64,000 nucleotides of DNA from an uncultured Rhodospirillales bacterium (lineage in GTDB: Bacteria > Pseudomonadota > Alphaproteobacteria > Rhodospirillales > UBA2165), in assembly GCA_913055735.1 (NCBI GenBank), contig CAJXKD010000001.1, positions 310,001 to 374,000 of the forward strand, written 5' to 3'. Under the pieces are notes generated by a model, which saw nothing but the letters and a program-made list of their open reading frames with translations, had not been told where the DNA came from and searched no databases. The position numbers and the translations under genes are program-made. The stretch's first letter is position 1. Each line of letters begins with the position of its first letter. Of the stretch, positions 9,721 through 21,781 are shown one piece after another.

Positions 9721-9743
9721 GATATATATCATATTGATATATC
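9721..9743. promoter_or_regulatory. AT-rich palindrome upstream of padR, candidate operator
   Basis: GATATAT and ATATATC arms (7 bp, exact) are separated by 9 bp, about 65 bp before the padR start. The position suits a repressor site overlapping the promoter. Confidence 0.5.
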
Positions 9744-9793
9744 TGGTCGAAATGAGAGTCAATTGCAGGGACTGCAGGCCTTGGCCCTTGCCC

Positions 9794-9810
9794 TATGTCA
9801 TATGGACATA
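9794..9810. promoter_or_regulatory. ATGT/ACAT palindrome, candidate PadR box
   Basis: TATGTCATATGGACATA is a near-perfect dyad carrying the ATGT...ACAT arms described for PadR-family operators. It lies about 140 bp upstream of the padR start and 100 bp from the divergent end of the next gene. Confidence 0.5.
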
Positions 9811-9907
9811 GCTGGCGACGCCACGGACGGATTCCAGGGCCGGAATTTCGGCCCTGGACCTTAACCGCTCACCTTCCCCCACCGGGGAAAGGCATATGTA
9901 TCAGAAA

Positions 9908-10981
9908 TCAGTCGTGGGGAATGCCGAGCAGATCCGCCGCGGCGTGACCGCAAACGGTGGCCACCTCGTCATCGCTGAGCGATTTCACCCGGCGGACCAA
10001 ACCGACGGGATTATCCTCGCCCATATCATAGGGATAGTCGGTCCCCAGCAGAATATGATCGGCACCGTACTTGCGGATCAGGAATTCCAGTTGATCCGGC
10101 TCGAACACCATGGTGTCGAAATAGAACTGCTTCAGGTATTCCGTCGGAGGCTTGGGCAGACCGTGCGACACGTCCTCGCGGGCATGATAGGCGTGGTCCA
10201 TACGCCCGGCATAGGACGGAAGGAAACCGCCGCCATGGGCGACGCAAATCCTCAGGCCCGGATGACGGTCCATCACGCCACCGAAAATCAGCTGGCTGAT
10301 GGCGATGGTCGATTCCACCGGGTGACCGATGATGTTCTGGAAATAGTGGTCATGGAACCGATCGGGATGCGTATAGCCGGCGGGGTGCATGAAAAGGAGC
10401 ACGCCCAATTCCTCGGCCCGCGCGAAGAAACGCTCGAAGCGGTCCTCACACAGCTCCGCGCCGCCGACGTTGGTGTTGATCTCGAGCCCTCGGAAGCCGA
10501 GGTCGTTCACGCAGCGCTCCATCTCCGCCACCGCCATCTCGGTGTTCTGCAGCGGCACCGTGCCCAGGCCGACCAGACGGTCTGGATGCTTGGCCACCGT
10601 CTCGGCGAGATCGTCATTGATCATTTGCGCCACCTTGCGGCCCACTTCAGGCTCGGCCCAATAATAGAACTGATAGGGCGAAATGGAGACCGCCTGGATA
10701 TCGACCCCCATGCGATCCATGTCGGCCAGGCGTTCGTCCAGCGAGGTCATCTTGGGCCCGATATCCTGGAGTTGCTTGGCGTTCACCTTCTTGGTCAATT
10801 CATTGCCGAAAGCCAGCGCCGCAAACCCGACACGTTCTGCCTCAGCCGCCATCATGCCCTTGGCTTCCTGGCATTCCCGGTGACAGTGAATATCGACCGT
10901 CAGTGTCTTGAGGCCGTTGGTGACGGTTCGAACGCCGCCGCTTTCAGAAGCCGGCGCGTGAGTGGCACAGGTAAAAAACAT
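9908..10981 (-). CDS. Amidohydrolase of the ACMSD (aminocarboxymuconate-semialdehyde decarboxylase) family
   Basis: 357 aa TIM-barrel metal enzyme. VDIHCH at about residues 28-33 gives the HxH metal ligands. HPAGYTHPDRF, VAHGGGFLPSYAGR and the late LLGTDYPYDM (catalytic Asp) are typical of the Amidohydro_2/ACMSD group, which decarboxylates or hydrolyses aromatic-derived acids. GGAGAGG precedes the ATG at 10981. The substrate is not determined; the aromatic-ring genes at 47-56 kb make an aromatic intermediate plausible. Confidence 0.85.
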   Translation of the reverse strand: MFFTCATHAPASESGGVRTVTNGLKTLTVDIHCHRECQEAKGMMAAEAERVGFAALAFGNELTKKVNAKQLQDIGPKMTSLDERLADMDRMGVDIQAVSISPYQFYYWAEPEVGRKVAQMINDDLAETVAKHPDRLVGLGTVPLQNTEMAVAEMERCVNDLGFRGLEINTNVGGAELCEDRFERFFARAEELGVLLFMHPAGYTHPDRFHDHYFQNIIGHPVESTIAISQLIFGGVMDRHPGLRICVAHGGGFLPSYAGRMDHAYHAREDVSHGLPKPPTEYLKQFYFDTMVFEPDQLEFLIRKYGADHILLGTDYPYDMGEDNPVGLVRRVKSLSDDEVATVCGHAAADLLGIPHD

Positions 10982-11071
10982 CGAAATTGGGTCCTCTCCC
11001 GATGATGCGGGAGGCCTTCAGTCGGCCCCCATTTTAATGGATGCTCCCCGTTGCGGGAGCTTGTGGCGATT

Positions 11072-11087
11072 GCTCCCAAAAGGGAGC
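11072..11087 (-). terminator. Hairpin downstream of tRNA-Gln
   Basis: GCTCCC-TTTT-GGGAGC when read on the minus strand, 8 bp after the tRNA 3' end. Six-bp stem with no long U-run; a likely processing or termination hairpin. Confidence 0.5.
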
Positions 11088-11094
11088 GGGGAAT

Positions 11095-11169
11095 TGGCTG
11101 GGGCGCAGGGATTTGAACCCCAATTTTCCGGGTCAGAGCCGGACGTAATAGCCATTATACGACGCCCCA
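11095..11169 (-). tRNA. tRNA-Gln (anticodon CTG)
   Basis: A 75-nt cloverleaf with encoded CCA. The acceptor stem pairs TGGGGCG with CGCCCCA, the discriminator base is G, and the anticodon stem is CCGG/CCGG around the loop CTCTGAC, giving anticodon CTG. The T-loop is TTCAAAT. The D-arm has the GTA/TAC stem and TGG in the loop. Confidence 0.95.
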
Positions 11170-11686
11170 ATGGCCGAAGGTGGTTCAGCGGGGCGTATCT
11201 TTACCCCAAAGAATCCGGATTTAACAGGCAGAAATGGGTCCTACCCCACCCCCACCGCCAAGGGTTAACGGCGTGCCAAATCCCCGTTGCGGGAAGGAAC
11301 CGACGCCATCGAATTTGATGCCCGGCATCCGAAAAAAAGCTGATTGTGGATTTCCGTAGGAACCGCATTAACGACGCCGGCACGACCGGAACGCCCCCCC
11401 TTAAACGCCCTTTCCGCTTGCTTATCAAATGGTTGAGGAAACTGGCCCGATAAAGGTTAACTCCTTCAAACCGCACGAAAAAAAACGCAATCGGAGGGGT
11501 TACCTTCTCTTTAAAGCCCCTCCGGCAGTTCCCATGTCTCAAGCGGAACCGATGCTGTCAGAAATGCGTCGAAAAGGCGTGCCAGCAGACGGTGGGGGAA
11601 CGCTCCACAAAAATAAACTATGTGGGCAGGCTGAACGGCATTCGGTCCTAGGAATTTTGACCAGGGATCTTAGGACGGACCCAACT
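11170..11686. other. 517-bp intergenic region between tRNA-Gln and the chemoreceptor gene
   Basis: The chemoreceptor reading frame stays open to 11429, but the 86 extra codons show no domain, no good ribosome-binding site and a K/R-rich composition, so I treat it as leader. A GCCCGATAA string at about 11445 resembles a flagellar sigma-28 -10 element, but no convincing -35 element was seen. I see no other gene. Confidence 0.5.
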
Positions 11687-14092
11687 ATGGATGACTTAAC
11701 AAGCGATCGTCTAGGTGACAGCGCGGCTGCGTCGAGCAGTGCCGACGGCCCCGTTACGGCGGCGCAAGTCAAACTTGTTCAGGACAGCTTTGCGAAGGTC
11801 GCGCCCATCGCCGACAAAGCCGCGGAGATGTTCTACGGCCGGCTGTTCGAACTGGACCCGAGCCTCCGCAAACTATTCTCCGACGACATGGCGGAGCAAC
11901 GCAAGAAGCTCATGTCCGTGCTGGCGACCGCGGTGAACGGTCTCAACGACCTGGGTGCATTGGTGCCGGTCGTTCAGCAACTGGGGGTCCGTCACAAAAA
12001 TTACGGCGTCAAGGATGCGCACTACGACACGGTCGCGGCCGCGCTCCTGTGGACCCTTGAACAGGGGTTGGGCGACGCCTTCACCGATGAAGTGAAAGAA
12101 GCCTGGACGACTGTTTACACCGTGCTGGCCACCACCATGAAGGAGGCGGCGGCAGCGGCCCCAACAACACAAGATACCAAGACCGAGGAGAAGAAGATGC
12201 TAGACAACGCACCTGATGCATCAGTGGGGGCACCTGCGGGCGCCAGCCATGATGCCTTTAAGCAGATGGTCGACAATATGCCGATCAATGTCCTCATCTG
12301 CGAACTTGAGAATTTCACCATCACCTATGCCAACCAGGCCAGTCTGACGACGTTAAAGACCCTGGAGCACATCCTGCCCTGTACCGCCGATGAACTCGTC
12401 GGTCAGTGCATCGACATCTTCCACAAGGACCCGTCGATGCAGCGCAAGTTGCTGGCGGAAGAGAGAAACCTGCCGCACTCGGCGATCATCGAGATCGGCG
12501 GCGAAAAGCTCGACCTGCTGGTCAGTGCCGTGCACGACGCCAACGGCAAGTACACGTCGGCCATGCTCACCTGGTCCGTCGTGACCCAGAAGCTGAAGGC
12601 GGACGAAGAAGCCGCCCGCTTGGCGCAGATGGTCGAGGAACTGCCGATCAACGTGCTGACCTGCGATCCCGAGGAATTCAAGATCACCTATGCCAATAAG
12701 GCGAGCATGGATACCTTGCGGACCCTGGAGCACATCCTGCCGTGCCGGGCCGACGACATCGTCGGTCAGTGCATCGACATCTTCCACAAGGACCCGTCGA
12801 TGCAGCGCAAGCTGCTCGCCGATCCGAGCAACTTGCCGCACACCGCCATCATTCAGGTGGGTGAGGAAAAGCTCGACCTGTTGGTCACCGCCCTCAACGA
12901 CAAGGACGGCAACTATATCGGTCCCATGCTGAGCTGGTCGGTGGTCACCGAAAAGGTCAAGCAGGAAGCCGAAAATGCGCGGCTGGTCGCGACCCTGTCG
13001 GGTATCGGCGCTTCGCAGGCGATGATCGAGTTCGAAATGGACGGTACGATCACCACCGCCAACGAAAACTTCCTGAATGCCATGGGCTATTCGCTGGATG
13101 AGATCGTCGGCAAGCATCATAGCATTTTCGCCGATCCGGAATACGCCAAGTCCCAGGACTACAAGGACTTCTGGGCGGTGCTGAACACCGGTCAATTCCA
13201 AACCGGCGAATTCAAGCGCATCAAAAAGGATGGCAACGACATCTGGATCCAAGCCTCCTACAACCCGGTCATGGGCGAAGACGGCAAGCCGTACAAGGTC
13301 GTCAAGAACGCCGTCGACGTGACCGATAAGGTCGAAGCCCGCTTCAACCTCGCCAACAACTTCGAGACCAACGTCAAGGGCGTCGTGGAAACGGTTGCCG
13401 GCAGCTCCACCGAGCTGCAAGCCACCGCCGAAACCATGGCCTCCGCCGCCGAGGAAGCCAGTTCCCAGGCAACGGCCGTGGCGTCCGCGACCGAGGAGCT
13501 TTCCAAGTCCATCGAGGAAATCTCCGGTCAGGTGGCACGTTCGACGACGATCTCGTCGGAAGCCGTGCTGGAAGCCCAGAAGTCCAACGAGCAGGTCCAA
13601 GGCCTGGCCGATGCGTCGCAAAAGATCGGCGAAGTCGTCGACCTGATCAACGACATCGCCAGCCAGACCAACCTGCTGGCCCTCAACGCCACCATCGAGG
13701 CGGCGCGTGCGGGCGACGCGGGTAAGGGCTTCGCGGTCGTGGCGTCCGAAGTGAAGAACCTCGCCAACCAAACGGCCAAGGCCACCGAGGAGATCGCCAC
13801 CCAGATCGGCGATATCCAAGGGGCCACGCAGTCCGCGGTCGGGTCGATCGAAGGGATCACCAAGACGATCAACGAGATCAACGAGATCGCCACGGCCATC
13901 GCGGGCGCGGTGGAAGAGCAGAGCGCGGCGACCGGCGAAGTGTCGGCCAACATCACCGGCGTCACCAAGGCGTCCGATGAGACCGGCCAGGCCGCTAAGC
14001 AGGTGCTCGACGCGGCCCGGGAATTGTCGTCCCAGTCCGAAACCTTGGGCGGTCAGGTCGACCAGTTCCTCGTCGAGGTACGCCAAATGTAA
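11687..14092 (+). CDS. Soluble globin-PAS-PAS-PAS methyl-accepting chemoreceptor
   Basis: 801 aa from the ATG at 11687 (TAGGACGGA upstream). Residues about 24-155 are a globin of flavohaemoglobin type: [17 protein letters not shown] with TyrB10 (Y50), AEQRKK with GlnE7 (Q71), and [16 protein letters not shown] with proximal HisF8 (H103). Two near-identical PAS-like modules (about 194-310 and 315-432) follow, then a third PAS (about 435-550). The MCP signalling domain (about 553-801) has its hairpin tip at [20 protein letters not shown]. There is no transmembrane segment or HAMP, so the receptor is cytoplasmic and probably senses O2 or NO through haem, signalling to CheA/CheW. It stands alone, with no che genes nearby. 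Confidence 0.92.
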   Translation: MDDLTSDRLGDSAAASSSADGPVTAAQVKLVQDSFAKVAPIADKAAEMFYGRLFELDPSLRKLFSDDMAEQRKKLMSVLATAVNGLNDLGALVPVVQQLGVRHKNYGVKDAHYDTVAAALLWTLEQGLGDAFTDEVKEAWTTVYTVLATTMKEAAAAAPTTQDTKTEEKKMLDNAPDASVGAPAGASHDAFKQMVDNMPINVLICELENFTITYANQASLTTLKTLEHILPCTADELVGQCIDIFHKDPSMQRKLLAEERNLPHSAIIEIGGEKLDLLVSAVHDANGKYTSAMLTWSVVTQKLKADEEAARLAQMVEELPINVLTCDPEEFKITYANKASMDTLRTLEHILPCRADDIVGQCIDIFHKDPSMQRKLLADPSNLPHTAIIQVGEEKLDLLVTALNDKDGNYIGPMLSWSVVTEKVKQEAENARLVATLSGIGASQAMIEFEMDGTITTANENFLNAMGYSLDEIVGKHHSIFADPEYAKSQDYKDFWAVLNTGQFQTGEFKRIKKDGNDIWIQASYNPVMGEDGKPYKVVKNAVDVTDKVEARFNLANNFETNVKGVVETVAGSSTELQATAETMASAAEEASSQATAVASATEELSKSIEEISGQVARSTTISSEAVLEAQKSNEQVQGLADASQKIGEVVDLINDIASQTNLLALNATIEAARAGDAGKGFAVVASEVKNLANQTAKATEEIATQIGDIQGATQSAVGSIEGITKTINEINEIATAIAGAVEEQSAATGEVSANITGVTKASDETGQAAKQVLDAARELSSQSETLGGQVDQFLVEVRQM
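12396..12448. repeat. Intragenic repeat, copy A (first PAS module)
   Basis: 53 bases identical to 12759-12811, exactly 363 bp (121 codons) apart. This is the most conserved part of a module-length duplication inside the chemoreceptor gene. Confidence 0.85.
12759..12811. repeat. Intragenic repeat, copy B (second PAS module)
   Basis: Second copy of the 53-bp identical block; both encode [17 protein letters not shown]. Identity at silent positions points to recent duplication or gene conversion. Confidence 0.85.
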
Positions 14093-14124
14093 GCCTACTC
14101 CGACTTTCTTCTCGGTATCTGGAA

Positions 14125-14159
14125 GGGCGGCTCCCGTTTGGGGGCCGTCCTTTCTTTTT
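14125..14159 (+). terminator. Rho-independent terminator after the chemoreceptor gene
   Basis: GGGCGGCTCCC, loop GTTT, then GGGGGCCGTCC form an 11-bp stem with two G-U pairs. A TTTCTTTTT tract follows, 33 bp after the stop codon. Confidence 0.85.
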
Positions 14160-14257
14160 GGGTTTTTGCCCACCCTCCCACTGAGCATTTGCGCAAGCCG
14201 ATTTCCGGAGTATTGTAACGTAGATAAATAAATCAGAAGTCCCCAGGGGCGGCGTAA

Positions 14258-15301
14258 ATGCGGGATCAGAAATCGGCCAAATCGAACGGTGCGCGCGACC
14301 GATGCGGTATCTACCGCCGCCGCCGCAGACGGACCCGCACCTACGGCGCGTTGGACCTCGGCACCAATAATTGCCGCCTGTTGGTCGCCCGTCCCACCGT
14401 AGAGGGCTTCCGCGTCATCACCTCCTTCTCGCGCATCGTCCGGCTCGGCGAAGGCCTCGCGAACGGCGATTCCCTGAGCGAGGAAGCGATGTCCCGGGCC
14501 ATCGATGCGCTTAAGGTCTGCGCCGAGAAAATCGAAAACTTCAAAGTCTCGCGGTGCCGCGGCGTTGCCACAGAAGCGTGCCGCCGCGCCGACAATAAGG
14601 ATGAATTCCTGGGCCGTATCGAGGAAGCGACCGGGCTTAAGCTCGAGATCGTTTCCTCGGACGAGGAAGCCCGGCTGGCGCTCGCGGGCTGCCAGAGCCT
14701 GTTGTCGGCGGACAGCGACTACGCGCTCGTCTTCGACATCGGCGGGGGAAGCACGGAGCTCATCTGGGCGACCTGCGACGAAGAAGGCTTCGATGTGGTC
14801 GACATCCTGTCCCTCCCCTTCGGCGTGGTCACCCTCGCCGAGCAATGCGGCACCAACAGCATCCCGAGCCGCCTCTATGACGATATCGTGGGAGAAGTTG
14901 CCCATCATTTGCCCGATTTCTGCCGCCGCAACGCCATCCGCCGGAAAGTGGACGAAGGCCAGGTCCAGATGCTCGGCACCTCGGGGACGGTAACCACCCT
15001 GGGCGCGATCCATCTCGATCTCCCCGCCTATTCGCGGGCCCGCATCGACGGTCTGCATCTGCAGTTCGAAGAGTTGAAATCCGCTGCCAGCCGGTTAACT
15101 TGCCTCGACTACGAGAACCGTGCCGCCATCCCCTGTATCGGGCATGAGCGGGCGGAGCTGGTGGTGCCGGGGTGTGCGATTCTCGAGGCAATCTGCCGTT
15201 TCTGGCCAGTGGGCAAATTGCGGGTTGCCGACCGCGGGCTTCGGGAAGGTATATTGCTGGAGCTTATGGCGGCGGACCGCCGGGGCACCGTTTCAGCGTA
15301 A
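14258..15301 (+). CDS. Ppx/GppA-family exopolyphosphatase / pppGpp phosphohydrolase
   Basis: 347 aa, the shorter alphaproteobacterial form without the C-terminal HD-like domain. ASKHA-fold signatures: GALDLGTNNCRLLVA (phosphate 1), SRIVRLGEGL, and FDIGGGSTEL (phosphate 2). It hydrolyses terminal phosphate from polyphosphate and/or pppGpp. A basic N-terminal stretch (residues 1-27) precedes the fold. AGGGGCGG is upstream of the ATG. The pairing with rlmE 42 bp downstream is typical of alphaproteobacteria and suggests co-transcription. Confidence 0.92.
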   Translation: MRDQKSAKSNGARDRCGIYRRRRRRTRTYGALDLGTNNCRLLVARPTVEGFRVITSFSRIVRLGEGLANGDSLSEEAMSRAIDALKVCAEKIENFKVSRCRGVATEACRRADNKDEFLGRIEEATGLKLEIVSSDEEARLALAGCQSLLSADSDYALVFDIGGGSTELIWATCDEEGFDVVDILSLPFGVVTLAEQCGTNSIPSRLYDDIVGEVAHHLPDFCRRNAIRRKVDEGQVQMLGTSGTVTTLGAIHLDLPAYSRARIDGLHLQFEELKSAASRLTCLDYENRAAIPCIGHERAELVVPGCAILEAICRFWPVGKLRVADRGLREGILLELMAADRRGTVSA

Positions 15302-15343
15302 AGCGCTATCGCGCTTGGCCCGTGAATCAAGTAAGGATGTGAC

Positions 15344-16030
15344 ATGTCGAAAGGCCGTGGACGCAAACGTGTTGCGGGCCGGGACCTCAGCGTCCGGGTC
15401 AAGACGGCGCGTGGGCGTAAGGCCTCGTCGACGCGATGGCTCAAACGCCAACTCAACGACCCTTATGTCGCCGCGGCGCAGCGCGAAGGGTACAAGTCGC
15501 GCGCGGCGTATAAGTTGCTCGAACTAGACGACCGGTTCGGTTTCCTGACACCGGGGGCGCGGATCGTCGACCTTGGCGCAGCCCCCGGCGGTTGGACCCA
15601 AGTTGTCGTGCAAAAGTGCCACGGCCCGACGGTCGCCATCGATCTACTAGAAATGGACGAGATTCCCGGCGCCGACTTCATCCAAGGCGATTTCCTCGAC
15701 GACGACATGCCGGACCGGATCAAAGCGGCGCTGGGCGGCCCGGCCGACATCGTCTTGAGCGACATGGCGCCGTCCCTGACCGGGCACGCCAACACCGATC
15801 ACCTGCGCACCATGGCCCTGGTCGAAGCCGCCTACGCCTTCGCCATCGAGATTCTGGCCCCCGGCGGCACCTTCGTCGCCAAGGTGTTCCAAGGCGGCAC
15901 CGAAGGCCAACTCCTGGCCGACATGAAACGGCGCTTCACCAAGGTCCGCCACGCCAAGCCGCCTGCGAGCCGGGCCGAATCCGCCGAAATCTACGTCGTC
16001 GCAACCGGTTTCCGCGATCCCGACGCCTGA
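15344..16030 (+). CDS. rlmE: 23S rRNA (uridine-2552-2'-O)-methyltransferase
   Basis: 228 aa FtsJ/RrmJ enzyme that methylates U2552 of 23S rRNA in the A-loop during 50S maturation, using SAM. Residues about 55 onward carry [18 protein letters not shown] (with catalytic Lys) and the SAM motif [22 protein letters not shown] holds the catalytic Asp, and the C-terminal KVFQGG holds the third K. The basic N-terminus helps rRNA binding. Confidence 0.95.
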   Translation: MSKGRGRKRVAGRDLSVRVKTARGRKASSTRWLKRQLNDPYVAAAQREGYKSRAAYKLLELDDRFGFLTPGARIVDLGAAPGGWTQVVVQKCHGPTVAIDLLEMDEIPGADFIQGDFLDDDMPDRIKAALGGPADIVLSDMAPSLTGHANTDHLRTMALVEAAYAFAIEILAPGGTFVAKVFQGGTEGQLLADMKRRFTKVRHAKPPASRAESAEIYVVATGFRDPDA

Positions 16031-16050
16031 ACTCTCAATTCAAACCGCCC

Positions 16051-18154
<2,104 letters not shown>

Positions 18155-18160
18155 GGCACC

Positions 18161-19492
18161 ATGACGCCGGGCGCCCGCCTCGCCGCGGCCATCGACATCC
18201 TCGACCAGCTCCACGCCGAGAAACTGCCCGCGGACGCGGTCGCCGAGAAGTATTTCCGCAGCCGCCGTTATGCCGGATCGAAGGACCGCCGCGCCGTCAC
18301 CGAGCGCGTCTTTTCGGTCCTGCGCCACCGCGCCCGCCTCGATTGGTGGTGCGCCCGCATCGACGAGTCGCTGCGCCCGGGCGGACGGCCACGGGTGCTC
18401 GCCGATCTGGCGCTGGCCGACGGCCTTGGTAAAACGGAAATCGCCGAGTTGTTCAGCGGCGAAGGCTACGCCCCCGCCGCCCTCACCGCCCGCGAGACGA
18501 AGCTGCTCGACGGCTTCACGGGCCAGCAGATCAATCACGCCGACATGCCCGATTTCGTCGCGCACGAGTTCCCCGCCTGGATCGCCGGCAGCCTGCGCGA
18601 CTTGTATGGTGAGCGCTTGGGCGAAGAGATGGACGCCCTCAACGGCCAGGCGCCTCTCGATCTTCGGGTGAACACGTTGCAGGGCGATTGCGCCCGCGCC
18701 CTCACACTCCTCAAAAACGACAAGATCGATGCCGACCCCACCCCCTATTCGCCGGTCGGCCTGCGCGTTCACTGCCGCGCCAATCTCGCCAACACCACCG
18801 CCTACAAAGGCGGCTTCGTCGAAGTGCAGGACGAAGGCTCGCAACTCCTTGCCTTGGTGACCGGCGCGCGGCCCGGCATGAAAGTGATCGACTTCTGCGC
18901 GGGCGCGGGCGGCAAGACCCTCGCCATGGCCGCGGCCATGAAGGATCAGGGGGAGATCATCGCCTGCGATGTCGACGCCAAACGCCTGAAGCCCATCACC
19001 GCGCGGCTCAAGCGCGCCCGCGTTTCCATCGCCGAAACCCGCCTGCTGATGGTCGGCGGCGATCCGTGGCTGCGCGACCATGAGAACAGCGCCGACGTGG
19101 TGTTCGCGGACGTGCCCTGCTCGGGGAGCGGCCGCTGGCGGCGGCGGCCCGGCGCGCGCTGGCAATTCTCCGGACGCGACCTGCTGGACCTCGTCAAAAT
19201 CCAGCAACGCATCATCACCGAGGTGGTGCGCCTGGTGAAACCGGGCGGGCGGCTGGTCTATGCCACCTGCTCCATCCTCACGGAGGAGAACGAACGCCAA
19301 GTGGACCGCCTGCTCGACTGGTTCCCCGGCGAATACCGCGTCGTGCCCATCGCCGAGGCCTGGGCTGACGCCCTGGGCAGCGACTGTCCCTGTCAGGGCC
19401 CCTATCTGCGCCTGACCCCCGCCCGCCACGGCACCGACGGCTTCTTCGCCGCCGTTTTGGAGCGAAAAACAGAAGGTAAATCAGATGGTTAG
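18161..19492 (+). CDS. rsmB: RsmB/NOP-family rRNA (cytosine-5-)-methyltransferase
   Basis: 443 aa. An N-terminal NusB-like helical RNA-binding domain (about 1-140) is followed by a Rossmann SAM domain with VIDFCAGAGGKTLAMAA and the two catalytic cysteines of the m5C family in VPCSGSGRWRR and YATCSIL. It most likely makes m5C967 in 16S rRNA. The gene starts 6 bp after guaB stops and overlaps the next gene by 8 bp, so it is part of the guaB operon. Confidence 0.92.
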   Translation: MTPGARLAAAIDILDQLHAEKLPADAVAEKYFRSRRYAGSKDRRAVTERVFSVLRHRARLDWWCARIDESLRPGGRPRVLADLALADGLGKTEIAELFSGEGYAPAALTARETKLLDGFTGQQINHADMPDFVAHEFPAWIAGSLRDLYGERLGEEMDALNGQAPLDLRVNTLQGDCARALTLLKNDKIDADPTPYSPVGLRVHCRANLANTTAYKGGFVEVQDEGSQLLALVTGARPGMKVIDFCAGAGGKTLAMAAAMKDQGEIIACDVDAKRLKPITARLKRARVSIAETRLLMVGGDPWLRDHENSADVVFADVPCSGSGRWRRRPGARWQFSGRDLLDLVKIQQRIITEVVRLVKPGGRLVYATCSILTEENERQVDRLLDWFPGEYRVVPIAEAWADALGSDCPCQGPYLRLTPARHGTDGFFAAVLERKTEGKSDG

Positions 19493-20033
19493 GATGCGCC
19501 GCGCGACGACGGACGACGCCCCGGCCATCGCCCGGGTTTATGTGGATACGTGGCGCATCACTTACGCCGGATCGCTGCCCGACAAAGTGCTGTTGGAAAT
19601 GTCGCCCGACATCCAGGCGGCGCGTTGGGCGCGCGCCATCGAACGCGGCCGCGAGATCGTCGACGTCGCCGAGGACGAAACGCTCGACGTCGGCGGGAGC
19701 GTGATCGGCGTCGGCAGCGGCGGGCCCAACCGGCAGCGCGGCTCCAGCTTCGCGGGCGAGGTCTATACGCTTTATGTCGCCACCGATCATCAAAATCAGG
19801 GCATCGGCAAGCGGCTGTTGCGCCGCTTGTTCGAGGACCTGTCGGCGGCGGGCTACAACTCCGCCGTCATCTGGGTGCTGGCGGACAATCCGTCGCGTTT
19901 TTTCTACGAAGCCATGAACGGCGTCCGCCTCGGCGAGCGCACCGAGGAAATCTGGGGAACTACGCTGCGCGAAATCGGCTACGGCTGGCCCGACCTGTCG
20001 GCAACCATGGCGGACTGGCGGGAGAAACCTTAA
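19485..20033 (+). CDS. GNAT-family N-acetyltransferase
   Basis: 182 aa. It has the GNAT N-terminal block ([20 protein letters not shown]), a central strand [20 protein letters not shown] containing the acetyl-CoA pyrophosphate loop Q-x-x-G-I-G, and the C-terminal [17 protein letters not shown]. The acceptor cannot be inferred. It overlaps rsmB by 8 bp and precedes guaA by 40 bp. Confidence 0.9.
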   Translation: MVRMRRATTDDAPAIARVYVDTWRITYAGSLPDKVLLEMSPDIQAARWARAIERGREIVDVAEDETLDVGGSVIGVGSGGPNRQRGSSFAGEVYTLYVATDHQNQGIGKRLLRRLFEDLSAAGYNSAVIWVLADNPSRFFYEAMNGVRLGERTEEIWGTTLREIGYGWPDLSATMADWREKP

Positions 20034-20073
20034 ACTTGTTGGGCGCGCCGCGACCCGCTATGAGACTTCGAGA

Positions 20074-21636
20074 ATGACCGATCAAAAGAACAACACCATC
20101 CTCATCATCGATTTCGGATCGCAGGTAACCCAGCTGATCGCGCGGCGGGTGCGCGAAGCCGGCGTCTATTGCGAAATCCACCCGTTCAACAAGGTGACCG
20201 GCGAGAGCCTCGCCGCCTTCAACCCGCGCGCCATCATCCTGTCGGGCGGGCCCGCCTCGGTCCACGAAGCGGATACGCCAAAAGCACCGGACGAGGTGTT
20301 CACGATGGACGTGCCGGTGCTGGGCATTTGTTACGGCCAGCAGACCATGGTCGCGCAACTGGGCGGCGACGTGCAGCCCGCCGATCATCGCGAGTTCGGC
20401 CGCGCCATGGTGGATGTTTCCGACGATTGCGTGCTGTTCGACGGCGCCTGGGCGAAAGGCAGCCGCGAACAGGTGTGGATGAGCCACGGCGACCGGGTCG
20501 ATTCGCTACCCGAAGGGTTCCGCGTGGTGGCGGTGAGCGACGGTGCGCCCTTTGCCGCCATCGCCGACGATGCCCGCAAGTTCTACGGTGTACAATTCCA
20601 CCCGGAGGTGGTGCACACGCCGCACGGCGCCCAACTGATCGCCAATTTCGTGCGCCATGTCGCGGGCTGTTCCGGCGATTGGACCATGGCGCACTTCAAG
20701 GACCAGGCCGTCGCCGACGTGCGCGCCCAGGTGGGTGGCGGCAAGGTGATCCTTGGCCTGTCGGGCGGCGTCGATTCGTCCGTCGTCGCGGTGCTGCTGC
20801 ACGAGGCCATCGGCGATCAACTCACTTGCGTGTTCGTCGATACGGGCCTGATGCGCATGAACGAGGCCGACGAGGTGGTCGGTCTGTTCCGCGATCATTA
20901 CAACATCCCGCTGATCCACAAAGATGCGGGCGATCTGTTCCTCGGCAAGCTCGACGGCGTTTCCGATCCCGAACAGAAGCGCAAGATCATCGGCGCCACC
21001 TTCATCGATGTTTTCGAGGAGGAAGCCAAGAAGGTCGGCGGCGCCGAGTTCCTGGGCCAGGGCACCCTCTATCCCGACGTCATCGAAAGCGTGTCGTTCC
21101 ACGGCGGACCGAGCGTGACCATCAAATCGCACCACAATGTCGGCGGCCTGCCGGAACGCATGAACATGAAACTGGTGGAACCGCTACGCACCCTGTTCAA
21201 GGACGAGGTGCGCGAGCTGGGCCGCGAGCTGGGTCTGCCGGAACGTTTCGTCGGGCGCCACCCCTTCCCCGGCCCCGGCCTTGCCATCCGCATCCCCGGC
21301 GTCCTCTCGCGCGACAAGGTCGCGGTGCTGCAAAAGGCCGACGCCATCTATCTCGAGGAAATTCGCAACGCCGGGCTCTACGACGCTATTTGGCAGGCCT
21401 TCGCCGTGCTGCTGCCCGTGCAGACCGTCGGCGTGATGGGCGATGCGCGCACCTATGACAATGTCTGCGCGCTGCGCGCCGTCACCTCCACCGACGGCAT
21501 GACGGCGGACTTCTTCCATTTCGATCAGGAATTCATCGGACGGGTGGCGACGCGCATCATCAACGAGGTGCGCGGCATCAACCGCGTGGTCTACGACATC
21601 ACGTCGAAACCGCCCGGCACCATCGAGTGGGAATGA
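20074..21636 (+). CDS. guaA: GMP synthase (glutamine-hydrolysing)
   Basis: 520 aa. Class I amidotransferase domain (1-200): catalytic Cys in [11 protein letters not shown] and His in [14 protein letters not shown] pyrophosphatase domain has the PP-loop [15 protein letters not shown]. The C-terminal dimerisation domain ends GTIEWE. It converts XMP to GMP. The last 99 nt are repeated 1290 bp downstream with only silent changes, the mark of an integration event at the 3' end; the current protein end is intact. Confidence 0.97.
   Translation: MTDQKNNTILIIDFGSQVTQLIARRVREAGVYCEIHPFNKVTGESLAAFNPRAIILSGGPASVHEADTPKAPDEVFTMDVPVLGICYGQQTMVAQLGGDVQPADHREFGRAMVDVSDDCVLFDGAWAKGSREQVWMSHGDRVDSLPEGFRVVAVSDGAPFAAIADDARKFYGVQFHPEVVHTPHGAQLIANFVRHVAGCSGDWTMAHFKDQAVADVRAQVGGGKVILGLSGGVDSSVVAVLLHEAIGDQLTCVFVDTGLMRMNEADEVVGLFRDHYNIPLIHKDAGDLFLGKLDGVSDPEQKRKIIGATFIDVFEEEAKKVGGAEFLGQGTLYPDVIESVSFHGGPSVTIKSHHNVGGLPERMNMKLVEPLRTLFKDEVRELGRELGLPERFVGRHPFPGPGLAIRIPGVLSRDKVAVLQKADAIYLEEIRNAGLYDAIWQAFAVLLPVQTVGVMGDARTYDNVCALRAVTSTDGMTADFFHFDQEFIGRVATRIINEVRGINRVVYDITSKPPGTIEWE
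21538..21636 (+). repeat. Direct repeat copy 1: 3' end of guaA (candidate attachment site)
   Basis: 99 nt (last 32 codons plus stop of guaA), 91/99 identical to 22828-22926, with a 56-bp exact core at 21568-21623. All eight differences are at third codon positions, so both copies encode the same peptide. Confidence 0.85.
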
Positions 21637-21781
21637 GTAACTGGGGTCGTTGCATCAACCTAGTGCAACGGAATAGTGGCAGAACTCAATCTAGACACGA
21701 AAACTAGAATGACCGTATAGTAGCAATGGTGAGTTATATTTCTAGCATTGTTTGAGGTAAATTTCGTCAAGGGAGGTTGAA

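Noticed and set aside
11440..11460. Possible sigma-28 flagellar promoter before the chemoreceptor
   Set aside because: Only the -10-like GCCCGATAA is convincing; no matching -35 at the right spacing.
11429..11686. An 86-residue N-terminal extension of the chemoreceptor
   Set aside because: No domain, no usable ribosome-binding site at 11429; ATG 11687 has one and starts just before the globin.
12353..15058. A 901-codon open frame on the minus strand opposite the chemoreceptor and ppx genes
   Set aside because: It mirrors strongly biased codons of the plus-strand genes; its product is His/Asp/Arg-rich, low in normal domain features and spans two real genes.
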